Shown: positions 20,595 to 31,489 of the stretch, in pieces
Numbering within the stretch: position 1 is the stretch's first letter
How the letters are laid out: the number at the start of each line of letters is the position of its first letter
Assembly (NCBI RefSeq): GCF_024868665.1
Contig: NC_079893.1
Location: forward strand, 12,664,742 to 12,728,741
Length of the DNA: 64,000 nt
Direction of reading: 5' to 3'
Origin: Triplophysa rosa
Taxonomy: Eukaryota > Chordata > Actinopteri > Cypriniformes > Nemacheilidae
Position numbers and translations under genes: made by a program
Notes under the pieces: model-generated
Told to the model about the DNA's origin: nothing
What the model saw: the letters and a program-made list of their open reading frames with translations, nothing else
Database searches by the model: none

Positions 20595-23249
20595 TTAATC
20601 ACCCTCCACCAAAAATAAAGCAAGTTCATCCCTTTTTCTTTGACCTGAATTATTTTCAGGGTGTCCTGCTTGACAATCATTGTCATCCACCTCACAATCC
20701 TCAATTTGGTGGCCTTCCTCCCTCAAGAGGAAATTGTGTAGGACACATGCAGTTGTGATAACCACTGGTACTTTTTTAAGGTCTTCCATGGGCAAGTACT
20801 TCAGTCGTCTCCATTTCCCCTTCAGAAGGCCAAATGCCCTTTCAATCACAACTCTAGTTGAGCTGTGGAGTGTGTTACATTTTTTGCCTTTGGGATAAGT
20901 GCCCATTATCTCTGTATGGTGTAATGAGACATGCGCTGAGCGGATATGTGGAGTCTCCAAGCAGGTGGTAGTCCCTTCTCATTACATCCTGGAGATGGCC
21001 ATTTAATGGGCAGTTCCGAAACACCTTAGCATCGTGCACAGACCCCTGCCAACCAGAGTACACATCCAGGAACATCATCTGGGATGTACACACTGCTTGG
21101 AGTTGAATACTTGCAGTCTTGTATAAAGTACTTGAAAGCGATACTTGAGTAAAAGTACAAGTATCTTACCAGAAAATGACTTTGGTAGAAGTTAAAGTCC
21201 CCGTTTAAAATATTACTTGAGTAAAAGTCTTGAAGTACCTGACATTTAGTGTACTTAAGTATCAAAAGTAATTGTCTGATATAAAATGTACTTAAGTACA
21301 TTTAAGTATTACAAGTAAAAGTAAAGGTATTTAAAAAAAGTGAACGGTTAGAATTTTGAGGTAATTAAATCAAAGCAAATCTCAAGTTCAACAAAATGCA
21401 AGATGCTTTTGAAGACGTGAGTAATCCTGAATGCTCCTCTGTAACCTGCCATTAATTAGCCTAATGTGGTCTAAAAAAAAATCCCTCCACCGGTGTAACG
21501 CTAATTTACCTAGGAAATATTCGGCCGCCATTTAGGATACCAGAAACCGTTATTAACCATTTCAGTATTATGGACATGTCTTCAAGAGTTTTGTGTTGAA
21601 TTAATTCGGAGGGAAAATCATTGGTGTTGTTAAATATCTGCACATTGGCTAATCAGAAAAGTTAACTAGCACACGTTAGCCTGGCCATCACATTAGCCAG
21701 ATATCTGAACAGGCTTATGATCACTAATTCATGTTAAATAACGTTGACATTATGGCTTCATTGAATGAAAATTAACTTAACCTACCTCGATGTGCTTCTT
21801 CAGGTTGGACGGGGAGTTTTTTTAATGCCAATATTTCAGTGACTCTCGGTAGGCATACCGGGTTTCCATCCAAAGTTGCCAATTTAGCTTATGTGCAAAA
21901 TTGGAATATCGCATAAAACATTTGCGAATAAGCACCGTTTCCATCCAACTAGTCAACCTAATAAACTGGCACTAAATATCAGTAAGAAAAGTAAGAGAAG
22001 CCACTGAATATAATAGTTTTCATATATAATAATACTTGCGCAAGCAGGCAATTAGGAAACTCAATAAATGCGGTGCTTTTGTGGATGCCTGCTGTTCGGG
22101 AAACAGAGTCGTGACAGTTCTAAGAGGCAATTACAGAAATACTTGACGACTTTGCTCAGGCGTTTAAGAATGACCATCACAACATTTCTGATGCTGTGTC
22201 ACAAGATCAGTACTCTGGTTAGTCAGGTTACACCGGCCGTCTCACAGTGCAGTTACGTGACTTTTTGGAGGAATTTATTCAGCAAATGTGTTTCCATCTC
22301 CCATTATTCGCATTAACCCTTTTTCGCAAAAATGAAAAACCACCTCAAGCGAGCGTAAAAACATTTTTTGCGAATTAAGGGTTTTTAATTCGAAATTTAG
22401 CATTTCCAGCACTCGTTTCTGATGCGAAACTTCAAAATGCGAATAAAACCAGAATGATGGAAACCCGCACTTAATCCGGTAGGAAGAATTTTTCACTCCA
22501 ATGTACGAAAATATTTCTTGCAAATACGGCCACGGGTGTGTAACGTTATCTTCGTCACCACGCAGAGTTCACCAAGTTCGCCAAGTCGAGATGTCGTCAT
22601 CTGCTACCGGAGTGGTAACGTTAGCAGCAGAGCCTGCAGCAGGTGCTTCCATGATGGCATCAATAATGTGACATGCCCGGACAAGCAGGACTTCTTCTTC
22701 TTCGTGCTTGGCGGTTGACATGACAATAAACAGGCATTACGTCACCAACTCAAATTTCTTCTGAAAATTCTTTAATTTGTAGTAATGAGTAACGAAGATG
22801 GTTAGGAGAAATGTATCGGAGTAAAAGTACACATTTTATTTAGGAAATGTAGTGGAGTAAAAGTGAAAGGTGTCCGAAATATAAATAACGAAGTGAAGTA
22901 CAGATATGTGAAAATTCTACTTAAGTAAAGTAACGAAGTATTTGTAGTTCGTTACATTACAACACTGAATACTTGCATTTCCTTTCCTGTTTATGTAACT
23001 GTTTCTATGGAGTGTGGGTGCTGGGATGGGAATGTGTGTACCATCTATTGCTCCAATGACTCCAGGGAAGCCAGTTTTGTCCAGAAAGCCATTTGCCAGG
23101 TTTGCGAACTCATCCTCTCTAGGCCATTGAATGTATTCATTTCTCAGTGTACAAAGGACCTTGCAAATGTCAGAGAAAGTATAATGAAGGGTTCCTTTTG
23201 ACATATCAAACCGGTCTGCAACACTCCTGAAGCTCTCTTGGTTTGCCAA
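20595..23249 (-). pseudogene. PIF/Harbinger transposase (HARBI1-like), split by a hAT element
   Basis: A DDE-type transposase (DDE_Tnp_4 family, relative of HARBI1) runs on the minus strand. The N-terminal part, 23249-22976, reads MANQESFRSVADRFDMSKGT, then GFPGVIGAIDGTHIPI (first catalytic Asp). A 1.85-kb insertion follows (21114-22967). The frame then resumes at 21113 with FLDVYSGWQGSVHDAKVF (second catalytic Asp region), GDSTYPLSACLITPY and, after a frameshift near 20878, STRVVIERAFGLLKGKWRRL (catalytic Glu) to the stop at 20595. Apart from the insertion, that frameshift is the only lesion seen. The upstream exon and initiator were not identified. The neighbouring MADF-like gene at 16797-20375 is its convergent partner. 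Confidence 0.88.
21106..22975. mobile_element. Non-autonomous hAT (Tol2-like) element with 8-bp target duplication
   Basis: The element occupies 21114-22967. It starts CAGTCTTGTATAAAGTACTT and ends GTTACATTACAACACTG, so its ends are hAT-type (CAGTxTTG inverted repeats). The subterminal regions are rich in ACTTAAGTA/TACTTGAGTAAAAGT motifs, as in Tol2. AATACTTG occurs on both sides (21106-21113 and 22968-22975), a perfect 8-bp target duplication. Excluding one copy restores continuity of the Harbinger transposase frame. No transposase of its own is visible. Confidence 0.93.
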
Positions 23250-23974
23250 TATTGTGCATAATTATATATTGTGCATAATTCTGATCATTTTGTTGATGTT
23301 GTATTTGCACTTAGCACTTTTGGGCTCTGTTGTACATCCCACTAATAAGAAGTATTCAAAGGAACGATATTACCATAGATGTGTTAATAATCAGACCAAT
23401 AACTGTTATACAAGTGAATATATGAAGATGATTTAATGATTTAATGACATAATCAGTATACTTAAGCATTGATTGAGTGTTGTTTGAACATATAAGTATA
23501 TTTTAATCATTTTATCCAAGTATAGAACGGATTTCAGCAATATAAAATTCAGTGATGTCTTTGAGATCTGTTTAAGGCCTGACCTAGATAAAGTTCAGAA
23601 GGTCGAACATGTTGTTCACTTTGTGGCCTGAAAACTGGTACCAACAGGAAAACTTATTTTTAAAAACCTAGTGAAGGCCGACATTCCACCATTAGATACA
23701 AACCTTGTTGCCTAGAAAATAATAGTGGCAGACGAGAATGATTGGATAATAAAAAATAAAAGGTAAAGGGAATTTCCTGATTGGTTTAGGAAAGGACCTC
23801 CTTTCCTAAGTTTCACTATAACTGTAGGCTGGAAAACACTTGTTTTTCAGATGACTTGGGACATCTCACTTTGTTTGACCTGAGCAAATAAAGTTAACTC
23901 CTTGACACCTGAATCTTCTTTGTCTGAGAGATTTTTTGAACTTCAAGATCGACTTTTACCACATCACTAGATGC
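23250..23974. other. Harbinger 5' flank and unassigned DNA
   Basis: Minus-strand upstream region of the Harbinger transposase. A tandem pair of ATATTGTGCATAATT lies at about 23250-23280. The rest is AT-rich and unassigned; the distal Harbinger end was not identified. Confidence 0.4.
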
Positions 23975-26544
23975 AGATTTTATATCGAGTTTGCCTTAGT
24001 TCAAATGCGCGTTAAGGTGATGGAAACAGTTAATTGTCATATTTAATTTATTATAAATAAATGTTGTGCTTGTAAAACACCAAAAACACAGCCCTCAATA
24101 TTTGTGTACAATTCAGAAGTTTAACGTCAAACTTAAATTACAAAGGCATTTTGTGCGTGATTGCGTACTGGTGGAGGCGAAGGTGTATGACAAATTAGGC
24201 ATATTAAGCGTCTAATCATCCTTTAAGCGTATTTCATTGGTTCTTCGCCGTCTCTTCGCAGCAATTAATAAAACTTGTCCAACAACACAAATATCTCTCT
24301 CTGAAGTGGATGCAGTTATACATCATAACTTTAAAGGGATTAGAATCCTGGCAGTTGAGAAAAACAGATCCAGCCCAAAAATAACCCCCAGCCCCTTTTA
24401 CATATTATCCTGTGATGTGTAACATGTAGTGTGTGTGTGGCCTTGACATTTTTGCATGTCTCTGTAAATATAAATAAATGCTCGATTTGACAAACAGTGT
24501 TGCTTGTGAGCAGGGATCAAACTAATTGTTTTTCACTATATGTGCATCCATGAGAACTAAGAATGTTGCTATCAGGGGAGGTTCCCATATGTTCAATGAG
24601 AAACAAAGTCAAAGAAGACCGGGGCATCAAACCACCAACCTTTCAATGTCAAACCCAAAGCACTAAACGCTACACCAGTTGGACTGCTGTAAGTCTCCGC
24701 CTGAAAGTGAAGCTCATCAAGGGGAATATTTGCCAGCTATTGCAGGGGAACTCTCTCTCTCTCACAGCTGAGAATTCTCCTGTCACATACTGTTCCACCT
24801 GTGTTCCATGAGATAGAAAGTCCCTACTTGTCTCAAACTTGTACTGCTGACTTTCAAAAGCAGCACAAGTAGGTTCTTAGAGCTTAAGGTTCATATCATG
24901 TAATCTTTAAAAGCAGGAAAGCGTATTATGACAACTTACAGCGTTGCTGTCAGATAGGGTTCCCCCTTGTTCAATGAGAAAAAAATGAAGGGGACCAGAG
25001 CTTCAAACCGTCAAGCTTCCCATCTCAAGCCCAAAGCATTAACTACTACACCAGTTTTGAGAATGCTGCTGTCACGTAGGGGTTTCCCTGTGTTCAATGA
25101 GAAATAAGAAGGGGGACCGGGCTTCAAACCACCAACCTGCCAATCTCAAACCCAAAGCAAAGTGAAGGCAGGCAAGGTAGAAACGTGGCAGATCCTGCCC
25201 CCAAATTTTCCCAAACCCTTTCAAATATGATCCTGTCATGTGAAACATGTAGTTTGTGTGGCCTTGACATTTTAGCATGTCTATGTAAATATGAATAAAA
25301 GCTTGATGAGACAATCAGTGTTGCTTGTGTGAAGGCATCAAAGTAAATGTTTTTGACTATACAGTATGTGCACCCGTGACAACTAAGAATGTTGCTGTCA
25401 AGTGAGGTTCCCGTGTTCAATGAGGAAAAAAGAAAGGGGATCGGGACTTCCGTCCCCCAACCTGCCCATGTCAAACCCAAAGCACTGACCACTTCACCAT
25501 TTGGCCTATTGTACGGACCCGCTCGAAAGTGAAGCCAATCAAGGGTAAAATATGCCAGCTTTGCAGGGGGAGCGGTATCTCAAAGCTGAGAATTGTCCTG
25601 TAACATACTGTTGTAGCTGTGTTCCATGAGATAGAAATTCCCTCCTTGTCTCACACTTGTACCTCTGACTTTAAAAAAAAAATACAAGTAGGTTCTTAGA
25701 GTTTAAGGCTCGTTTCATTTAATCCTTCAAAGCAGAAAAACGTATTATGATGTCTAATAACGATGCTGTCAGATGAGGTTCCCCTGTGCTCAACAAGAAT
25801 AAAAAAGATGGGGGCCGGGAATTCAAACCACCAACCTGCCTATCCCAAGCCCAAAGCACTAATCCCTACAGCAGTTGGCCGATTTACCCTCCTCCCTGAA
25901 AACTTATTCTGTCACGTGTAACATTTAGTGTGTGTGGCCATGAACATTTAGAATGTCTACGGTAATATGAATAAATGCTTCATGAGACATACAGTGTTGC
26001 CGGTGCTTAATTTGTAAATTCTGAGGTGCTGGAACAAGGGGGCGTTGCAGATCTGGCAAGTTAGTGGGGTGTGGAGCAGTAACGGAATGGGCAATTTTTG
26101 TGGGGATTTCTATCCAACTATTTATGTTTTGAAAACGCGCATGAAACCACCTAAATGGAAACGGATATGCAAAAATAATCTCAGAATTACCAAGAAATTG
26201 AACGTGCTAGACGCAGTTTACCTTAGTTCAAATGCGCGTTAAGGTGATGGAAACAGTTAATTGTCATATTTAATTTATTATAAATAAATGTTGTGCTTGT
26301 AAAACACCAAAAACACAGCCCTCAATATTTGTGAACAATTCAGAAGTTTAACGTCAAACTTAAATTACAAAGGCATTTTGTGCGTGAGCACGTGCTGGTG
26401 GAGGCTAATGTGTATGACAAATTAGGCATATTAAGCGTCTAATCATCCGTTAAGCGTATTTCATCGGTTCTTCTCCGTCTCTTCGCAGCAATTAATAAAA
26501 CTTGTCCAACAACACAAATATCTCTCTCTGAAGTGGATGCAGTT
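23975..26544. repeat. Satellite-like array, part 1 (unit A and start of unit B)
   Basis: The landmark AGTTCAAATGCGCGTTAAGG recurs near 24000 and 26227, and a diverged form near 33861, with the same order of blocks between. Unit A is about 2.24 kb. Inside each unit are sub-repeats of about 200-370 bp. They share ACATGTAGTGTGTGTGGCC, AAATGCTCGATGAGACAAAC, GTGTTGCTTGTGAGCA and GTTCAATGAGAAA. The 82-residue frame at 24563-24811 recurs at 32188 and 34876 because of this repetition and is not a gene. Confidence 0.88.
24990..25062 (-). repeat. tRNA-like block within the array (one of several)
   Basis: Read on the minus strand, CTGGTGTAGTAGTTAATGCT resembles a tRNA D-arm/A box. It is followed about 40 bases on by GGTTTGAAGCT, a near match to the B box GGTTCGAxxCC. 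Equivalent blocks occur near 24615-24690, 25112-25155, 25440-25505, 25812-25880 and repeatedly in 32240-33510 and 34930-35000. They look like decayed tRNA-derived SINE heads amplified with the satellite. No full cloverleaf is claimed. Confidence 0.5.
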
Positions 26545-26931
26545 TGTAATACGTTCGTGTAGGGTGAGAAGGAAGAGATCTGGGTCAGGTTAACTACTGC
26601 AGGAAGAAGTATTTTTATTATCACACATATGATACTTCAATGACGGCGCTGCGCGCCTCTGTTCACAGTCTCAGTCTTTAACTGGAGCTGACGATCCTCT
26701 CGTGAAGCACTCCTCTCTCGAGCTCTCTCTCTCTTGGTCCCTGCAGTAGTCTCTGCTGGCTCTCACACACCCAGCTTCTGTCTCCGAGCTGTTTTTATGC
26801 GTCCCCACACCAATTACTGGAATAGAGGACGGGTGTTCATCATTTGCACTTCGCACCCCATTTACTCACCGCTCTTCTCTCAGCCTTCTCTCCCGCTGCA
26901 GACCTAGCTAAATCACACCCCCCTTGCCACA
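26545..26931 (-). repeat. 3' LTR of the Gmr1-type element
   Basis: 387 bp, bounded TG...CA. In the direction of transcription (minus) it follows a short GGTGGGGGTA purine tract that probably served as polypurine primer. It carries an insertion of about 16 bp (GTGAAGCACTCCTCTC region near 26700) that is absent from the other LTR, plus scattered substitutions, so the insertion is not very recent. Confidence 0.92.
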
Positions 26932-28428
26932 TACCCCCACCGCCCGACTCAGGCCGGGGAGCCATCCGGCCTGCAGCCTCCCCCCTCCCCCTTCGCCTGG
27001 AGAGGAAATCGGCCACGGCCATCTGCGCACCCGGCCTGTGGATCACCTTGAATTTGAACGGTTGTAAGGCCAGATACCAACGGGTGATCCGCGCATTGGT
27101 ATCTTTCATGCCGTGGAGCCATTGGAGGGGAGCGTGATCCGACCAGAAGGTGAACTCCCACCCCAGGAGATAATACCGGAGAGTGAGAACGGTCACCGGA
27201 TCGCCAGACACTCTTTCTCGATGGTGCTGTACTTTGCCTCCTTCTTCGAGAGTTTGCGGCTAATATACAGCACCGGCCGTTCCTCTCCCCCCATCTCCTG
27301 GGACAGGACTGCCCCCAGCCCTCTGTCCGACGCGTCGGTCTGCAGAAAAAAGGGAAGAGAAAAATTAGGCAAGTGTAGGAGCGGCCCGCCGCACAGGGCA
27401 GCCTTCACTTGGGTAAAGGCCTGCTGGCACTTCTCCGTCCACTGGACCGGATCTGGCGCCTCCTTTTTAGTCCGATCAATCAGCGGGCTGGCAAGCTCCG
27501 AATAATTGGGCACAAACCTCCTGTAATATCCCGCCAGCCCCAGAAACTGTCTCACCTCCTTTTTGGTCTTAGGCCTCGGGCAGGTCGCAACCGCTGCTGT
27601 CTTGTTAATTTGGGGACGCACCTGCCCATGACCCAAGTGGAAGCCCAGATACCTGACCTCCACCCGCCCAACTGCACACTTCTTCGGGTTGGCCGTGAGC
27701 CCTGTCTCCCTCAGCGATCTCAGGACTGCCCTCAGATGCTCCATATGCCACTGCCAGTCGTTGCTGTAGATAATAATATCATCGAGATAGGCAGCTGCAT
27801 ATGTCGCATGTGGCCGGAGGATGCGGTCCATAAGGCGCTGGAAGGTGGCCGGAGCTTCGAACAAGCCGAACGGAAGGGTGACAAATTGGTGCAATCCGAA
27901 CGGCGTGGTGAAGGCTGTTTTCTCTTTAGACATTGGAGAAAGGGGGATCTACCAATATCCCTTCGTTAAATCCAGTGTCGAAAAAAAACGAGCGGTGCCT
28001 AGCCGATCTAACAACTCGTCAATCCTCGGCATGGGATACGCGTCAAATACACAGAACCGTATCGAGCCGTCGGTCTTAGGGAATAAAACTATTGGGCTCT
28101 CCCAGTCACTGTTAGACTCTTCTATTACTCCCAACTTCAACATCGCGTCCAATTCTGCCTGAACTACCTTTTTCTTGTGTTCAGGTAACCGGTAGGGTCT
28201 ACTTCACACCACTACCCCGGGCTCGGTCTCAATGTGGTGCTGAATAAGGTTCGTGCGACCAGGCAGGGGGGAGAACACATCCGCAAATTCCGCCTGTAGG
28301 CGGGCCACATCCGTGAGTTGCGAGGGTGAGAGGTGATCTCCGCCCGGGGCCAAGGCGAGAGATTGATGTTTGACATTCGCCTCCGGCCCGAGATCATCCT
28401 CTCCAGTCACCACCGTCTCCAGCATCAC
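26840..28428 (-). pseudogene. Gmr1-type pol: reverse transcriptase and RNase H, broken
   Basis: In minus order: linker (LSPSQLTDVARLQAEFADVF, 28330s), RT start (KLGVIEESNSDWESPIVLFP, 28150-28090), FSTLDLTKGYW (catalytic Asp), TPFGLHQFVTLPFGLFEAPA, YLDDIIIYS (catalytic YLDD, about 27770), KKEVRQFLGLAGYYRRFVPN, then RNase H from TDASDRGLGAVLSQ (about 27330) with SRKLSKKEAKYSTIEKECLA and FWSDHAPLQWLHG to ADFLSRRRG. Lesions: an in-frame TGA for Arg after EPGVVV (about 28203), TAG for Gln after TKGYW (about 27947), about ten codons missing after RFCV, and a frameshift near 27200. RT lies after integrase in this element. Confidence 0.9.
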
Positions 28429-28443
28429 TGACTCCCTCTCACT

Positions 28444-29781
28444 CTATTTTTTTAGGAGGTTGAGGTGGTAAATTTGCCGTGCTCCCCGCCTGTCTGTTCG
28501 TACGACCTCATAATCGAGATCCCCTACCTGCCGTGTAACCTCAAAGGGTCCTTGCCACTTTGCAAGTAGTTTTGAACTGGAAGTAGGGAGTAATACAAGT
28601 ACCTTCTCTCCCGGAGTGAATTTTCGCAAGTTGGTTCCCCTATTATACCCACGGCTCTGCTTGTACTGGGCCTGTAACAAATTTTCCATAGATAGCCGCT
28701 CCAGTGTACGGAGTTTTGTTCTCAGGTCCAGGACATATTGAATTTAATTTTTGCTCGTGGACGGTCCATCCTCCCAGGTTTCCTTCAGTACGTCCAGCAC
28801 CCCTCGAGGTTGCCGCCCGTAAAGAAGTTCAAACGGGGAAAACACCGTGGAGGCTTGCTGGACCTCCCGTACCCCGAACAATAGGGGTTCCAACCACTTA
28901 TCCCAATTTTTGGCGTCCCCGTGTACGAATTTACGAATCATGGTTTTTAATGTGCGATTAAACCGCTCCACCAGGCCGTCTGTTTGTGGGTGAAAGACGC
29001 TGGTACGGATCGATTTAATGCCCAATAATTCATATAGTTCGCGCAGTGTGCGTGACATGAACGCCGTGCCTTGATCCGTGAGGACCTCGTGGGGGATCCC
29101 GACCCGGGAGATGATACGAAACAGAACCTCCACAACACACTTTGCCGAAATGTTGCGCAAGGCTACTGCTTCAGGATATCGGGTTGCATAGTCCACTACG
29201 ACTAAAGCAAACCGATGTCCCCGTGCTGATCGCTCTAATGGCCCGACGAGGTCCATCCCAATTCTTTCGAAGGGGACCTGCATTAACGGAAGAGGGCGCA
29301 ATGGCGCTTTTGGAGTGGCCGGTGGATTCACCAGCTGACATTCACGGCAAGACGCGCACCACCTGTGCACATTGTCGTGAATACCCGGCCAAAAAAAATG
29401 GGCCATGAGACGATTTAATGTGTTAGTTTGCCCCAGATGTCCTGCCATTGGATTACAATGAGCCGCCTGAAAAAGCATTTCACTGCGGCTCTTTGGAACT
29501 AATAATTGGGTTATATCCTCTTTGGTCTGAGTGTCTTGGGTCACTCGATATAACCGATTGTTCAGAATCGCAAAATAGGGGTAGGCTAGAGGTCGGGCAG
29601 GCTGCACCGGCTGCCCGTCAATGGACGAGACCTGTTCAAAAGCCCGTTTTAAGGTCTCGTCCTGGGCCTGCTCCAGGGGAAAGTCATCGCGGTCCGAGAG
29701 GATCAGCCTCTCGATCCCGCTTCTTCTTTCCCCAGAGTCCGACCCCTCGCCTTCCCCGATTTCTCTTTCCCCAAGCAACAT
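28444..29781 (-). pseudogene. Gmr1-type pol: integrase
   Basis: The integrase inserts cDNA into the genome. The main frame 29781-28744 holds the zinc-binding H-H-C-C domain (HCNPMAGHLGQTNTLNRLM ... CASCRECQ). It then has the catalytic core with GMDLVGPL (first Asp), LTDQGTAFMSRTLRELYEL (second Asp) and FHPQTDGLVERFNRTL (Glu). A second frame, 28689-28444, holds the C-terminal part with GEKVLVLLPTSSSKLLAKWQ and GPFEV (GPY/F-like module). The core frame looks intact, but a stop/frameshift separates it from the C-terminal module. It sits between the protease and RT, the unusual order noted for this element. Confidence 0.92.
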
Positions 29782-30187
29782 CCATGCATAAAACCCTTAA
29801 TAATTCTGGAAAAGCTGGCCAATTTGTCCCTGGAATTAATGGATGTCGGAGGTGCGGATTAACGGCCACCTCAACTTTATGCTTTTTCCCCTTAAATTTT
29901 ATTGGCAGAGACATGAGGGGATATTGAACCACGTCCCCGTGCACACACCGTACCTTAACCGTGCGGCATTTATCCCATGCCACGGATCGAATCAGGCTTT
30001 GGTGGATCGAGGTCTGGTTACAACCGGAATCCACCAGAGCCCGATAGGTACCCCCCCAATACTCACTGGTATCTGGTACCCGCCAGCCTGACCGGGGGCA
30101 GCCTGAGGCGCGTCCGGGACCCGGACCATTAACCCCACATCCATCATGGGACATCGGTCGAGGAAATGGTCCGGGCCTACCTGCCAC
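29684..30187 (-). pseudogene. Gmr1-type aspartic protease region
   Basis: The frame contains YRALVDSGCNQTSIHQSLI, the retropepsin-type active site (DSG) with the Thr/Ser-rich loop, then KFKGKKHKVEVAV and HPLIPGTNWPAF. Upstream in a neighbouring frame is HFLDRCPMMDVGLMVRVPD. This corresponds to the end of a degenerate gag zinc knuckle of which only the final His/Cys remain. The protease would cleave the gag-pol polyprotein. The integrase begins in another frame that overlaps its 3' end. Confidence 0.85.
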
Positions 30188-31074
30188 CCGGGCGGCAGAA
30201 AATGGGCCGGTGCTTGGCGTGGGGAGGGCGGAGACATGGGGTGGTGTACCTCCAACGCCGATCCACCGGAGCGTCCCGGCACCCCGCTGGATCCATCATC
30301 GGGCCTGGGGACGGTCCCACCTCGCCCCCGAGGCGGGAACCGCAGTGGACCAGGTGGCCGGGTTCGAGGGGCCGGCACTGGTCGACTTGGAGGAGGTGTG
30401 GGTGTAGAGAGCGAGGCTTATGGAATTGCCTCCCCGACCCCGGGCACGTGACCAAATGGTCCTCCGCCAGCTGGATGGCCGATTCCAGCGACGACGGCCG
30501 GTGGCACTGGACCCACGCAGCGGTCTGCCGGGGATGAAGGGTTACAAACTGCTCCAGCACCACCCGGTCGACGATCTTCTCCACGTTGCCTTATTCGGCC
30601 ACCAGCCATCTGCGGCATGAGTCCCGGAGCTGTTGAGCGAGGGAAAAGGTGGAGAATGGCCCTCCTCAGCTCATCGTAGACCAGGAGGCTCTCTTGGGGC
30701 AGTTGTTGGGCCACCACCTGTGACTCTCCGGACAAGAGGGGGAGGAGCCGGATTGCCCACCTGTCCCTCGGCCAACCGCTGGTCTCGGCGGCTTTCTCAA
30801 AAAGGCTGAGGAACGCCTCCGGCTCATCCTGGGGTCCCATCTTTGTCAGCCACAGGTGGGAACCCGATGCCGTCTCCATACGGCCCCCAGCCTGAATCTC
30901 CCGGTCCACCCAGCTCCGGAACGCCTCGCAGTCCTCTTTCTGGGCCTGGAGGATAACCTGGAAGCGGGTCTCCGGGTCTGCCCTCAGCTGCAGAAGCGCC
31001 TGGTGTTGCTCGCGGTGGAGGACCGCGATGGACGAAATGACGTCGGCAAATGGCGTTGCCGGCGGAGTCTGCAT
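30150..31074 (-). pseudogene. Gmr1-type gag, frameshifted
   Basis: The start MQTPPATPFADVISSIAVLH is 25 bases from the primer-binding site. A SCAN/gag-like core follows (GPQDEPEAFLSLFEKAAETS, WAIRLLPLLSGESQVVAQQL, YDELRRAILHLF). A frameshift near 30590 moves the rest to another frame (VDRVVLEQFVTLHPRQTAAW, LESAIQLAEDHL), and the Pro-rich tail follows near 30378-30150. It forms the particle core. It is not functional as it stands. Confidence 0.82.
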
Positions 31075-31099
31075 CTGGTCACGGCATCCTGCTTCCTTC

Positions 31100-31117
31100 T
31101 CCCGGGTTTCGGCACCA
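31100..31117 (-). promoter_or_regulatory. Primer-binding site complementary to tRNA-Phe
   Basis: Plus-strand TCCCGGGTTTCGGCACCA equals, from memory, the last 18 bases (with CCA) of vertebrate tRNA-Phe. The minus-strand element RNA would therefore base-pair with tRNA-Phe to prime reverse transcription. It lies one base from the 5' LTR end at 31119. Confidence 0.85.
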
Positions 31118-31118
31118 C

Positions 31119-31489
31119 TGTAATACGTTGGTGTAGGGTGAGAAGGAAGAGATCGGGGTCAGGTTAATTACTGCAGGAAGAAGTCTTTTTATTATCACAC
31201 ATACGATACTTCAATGACGGCGCTGCGCGCCTCTATTCACAGTCTCAGTCTTTAACTGGAGCTGACGATCCTCTCTCGAGCTGTCTCTCTCTCGGTCCCT
31301 GCAGTAGTCTCTGCTGGCTCTCACACACCCGGCTTCTGTCTCCGAGCTGTTTGTATGCGTCCCCACACCAATTACTGGAATAGATGACCGGTGTTCATCA
31401 TTTGCACTTCGCACCCCATTTACTCACCGCTCTTCTCTCAGCCTTCTCTCCCGCTGCAGACCGCGCTAAATCACACCCCCCTTGCCACA
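31119..31489 (-). repeat. 5' LTR of the Gmr1-type element
   Basis: 371 bp, with the same TG...CA ends as the 3' LTR. In minus sense it runs TGTGGCAAGG...CGTATTACA and contains the promoter. Differences from the other LTR are several substitutions and the missing segment of about 16 bp. Confidence 0.92.

Noticed and set aside
24563..24811. Conserved 82-residue frame found three times (24563, 32188, 34876)
   Set aside because: Its recurrence is explained by the satellite repeats; the frame is not better conserved than surrounding non-coding sequence and is antisense to the tRNA-like blocks.
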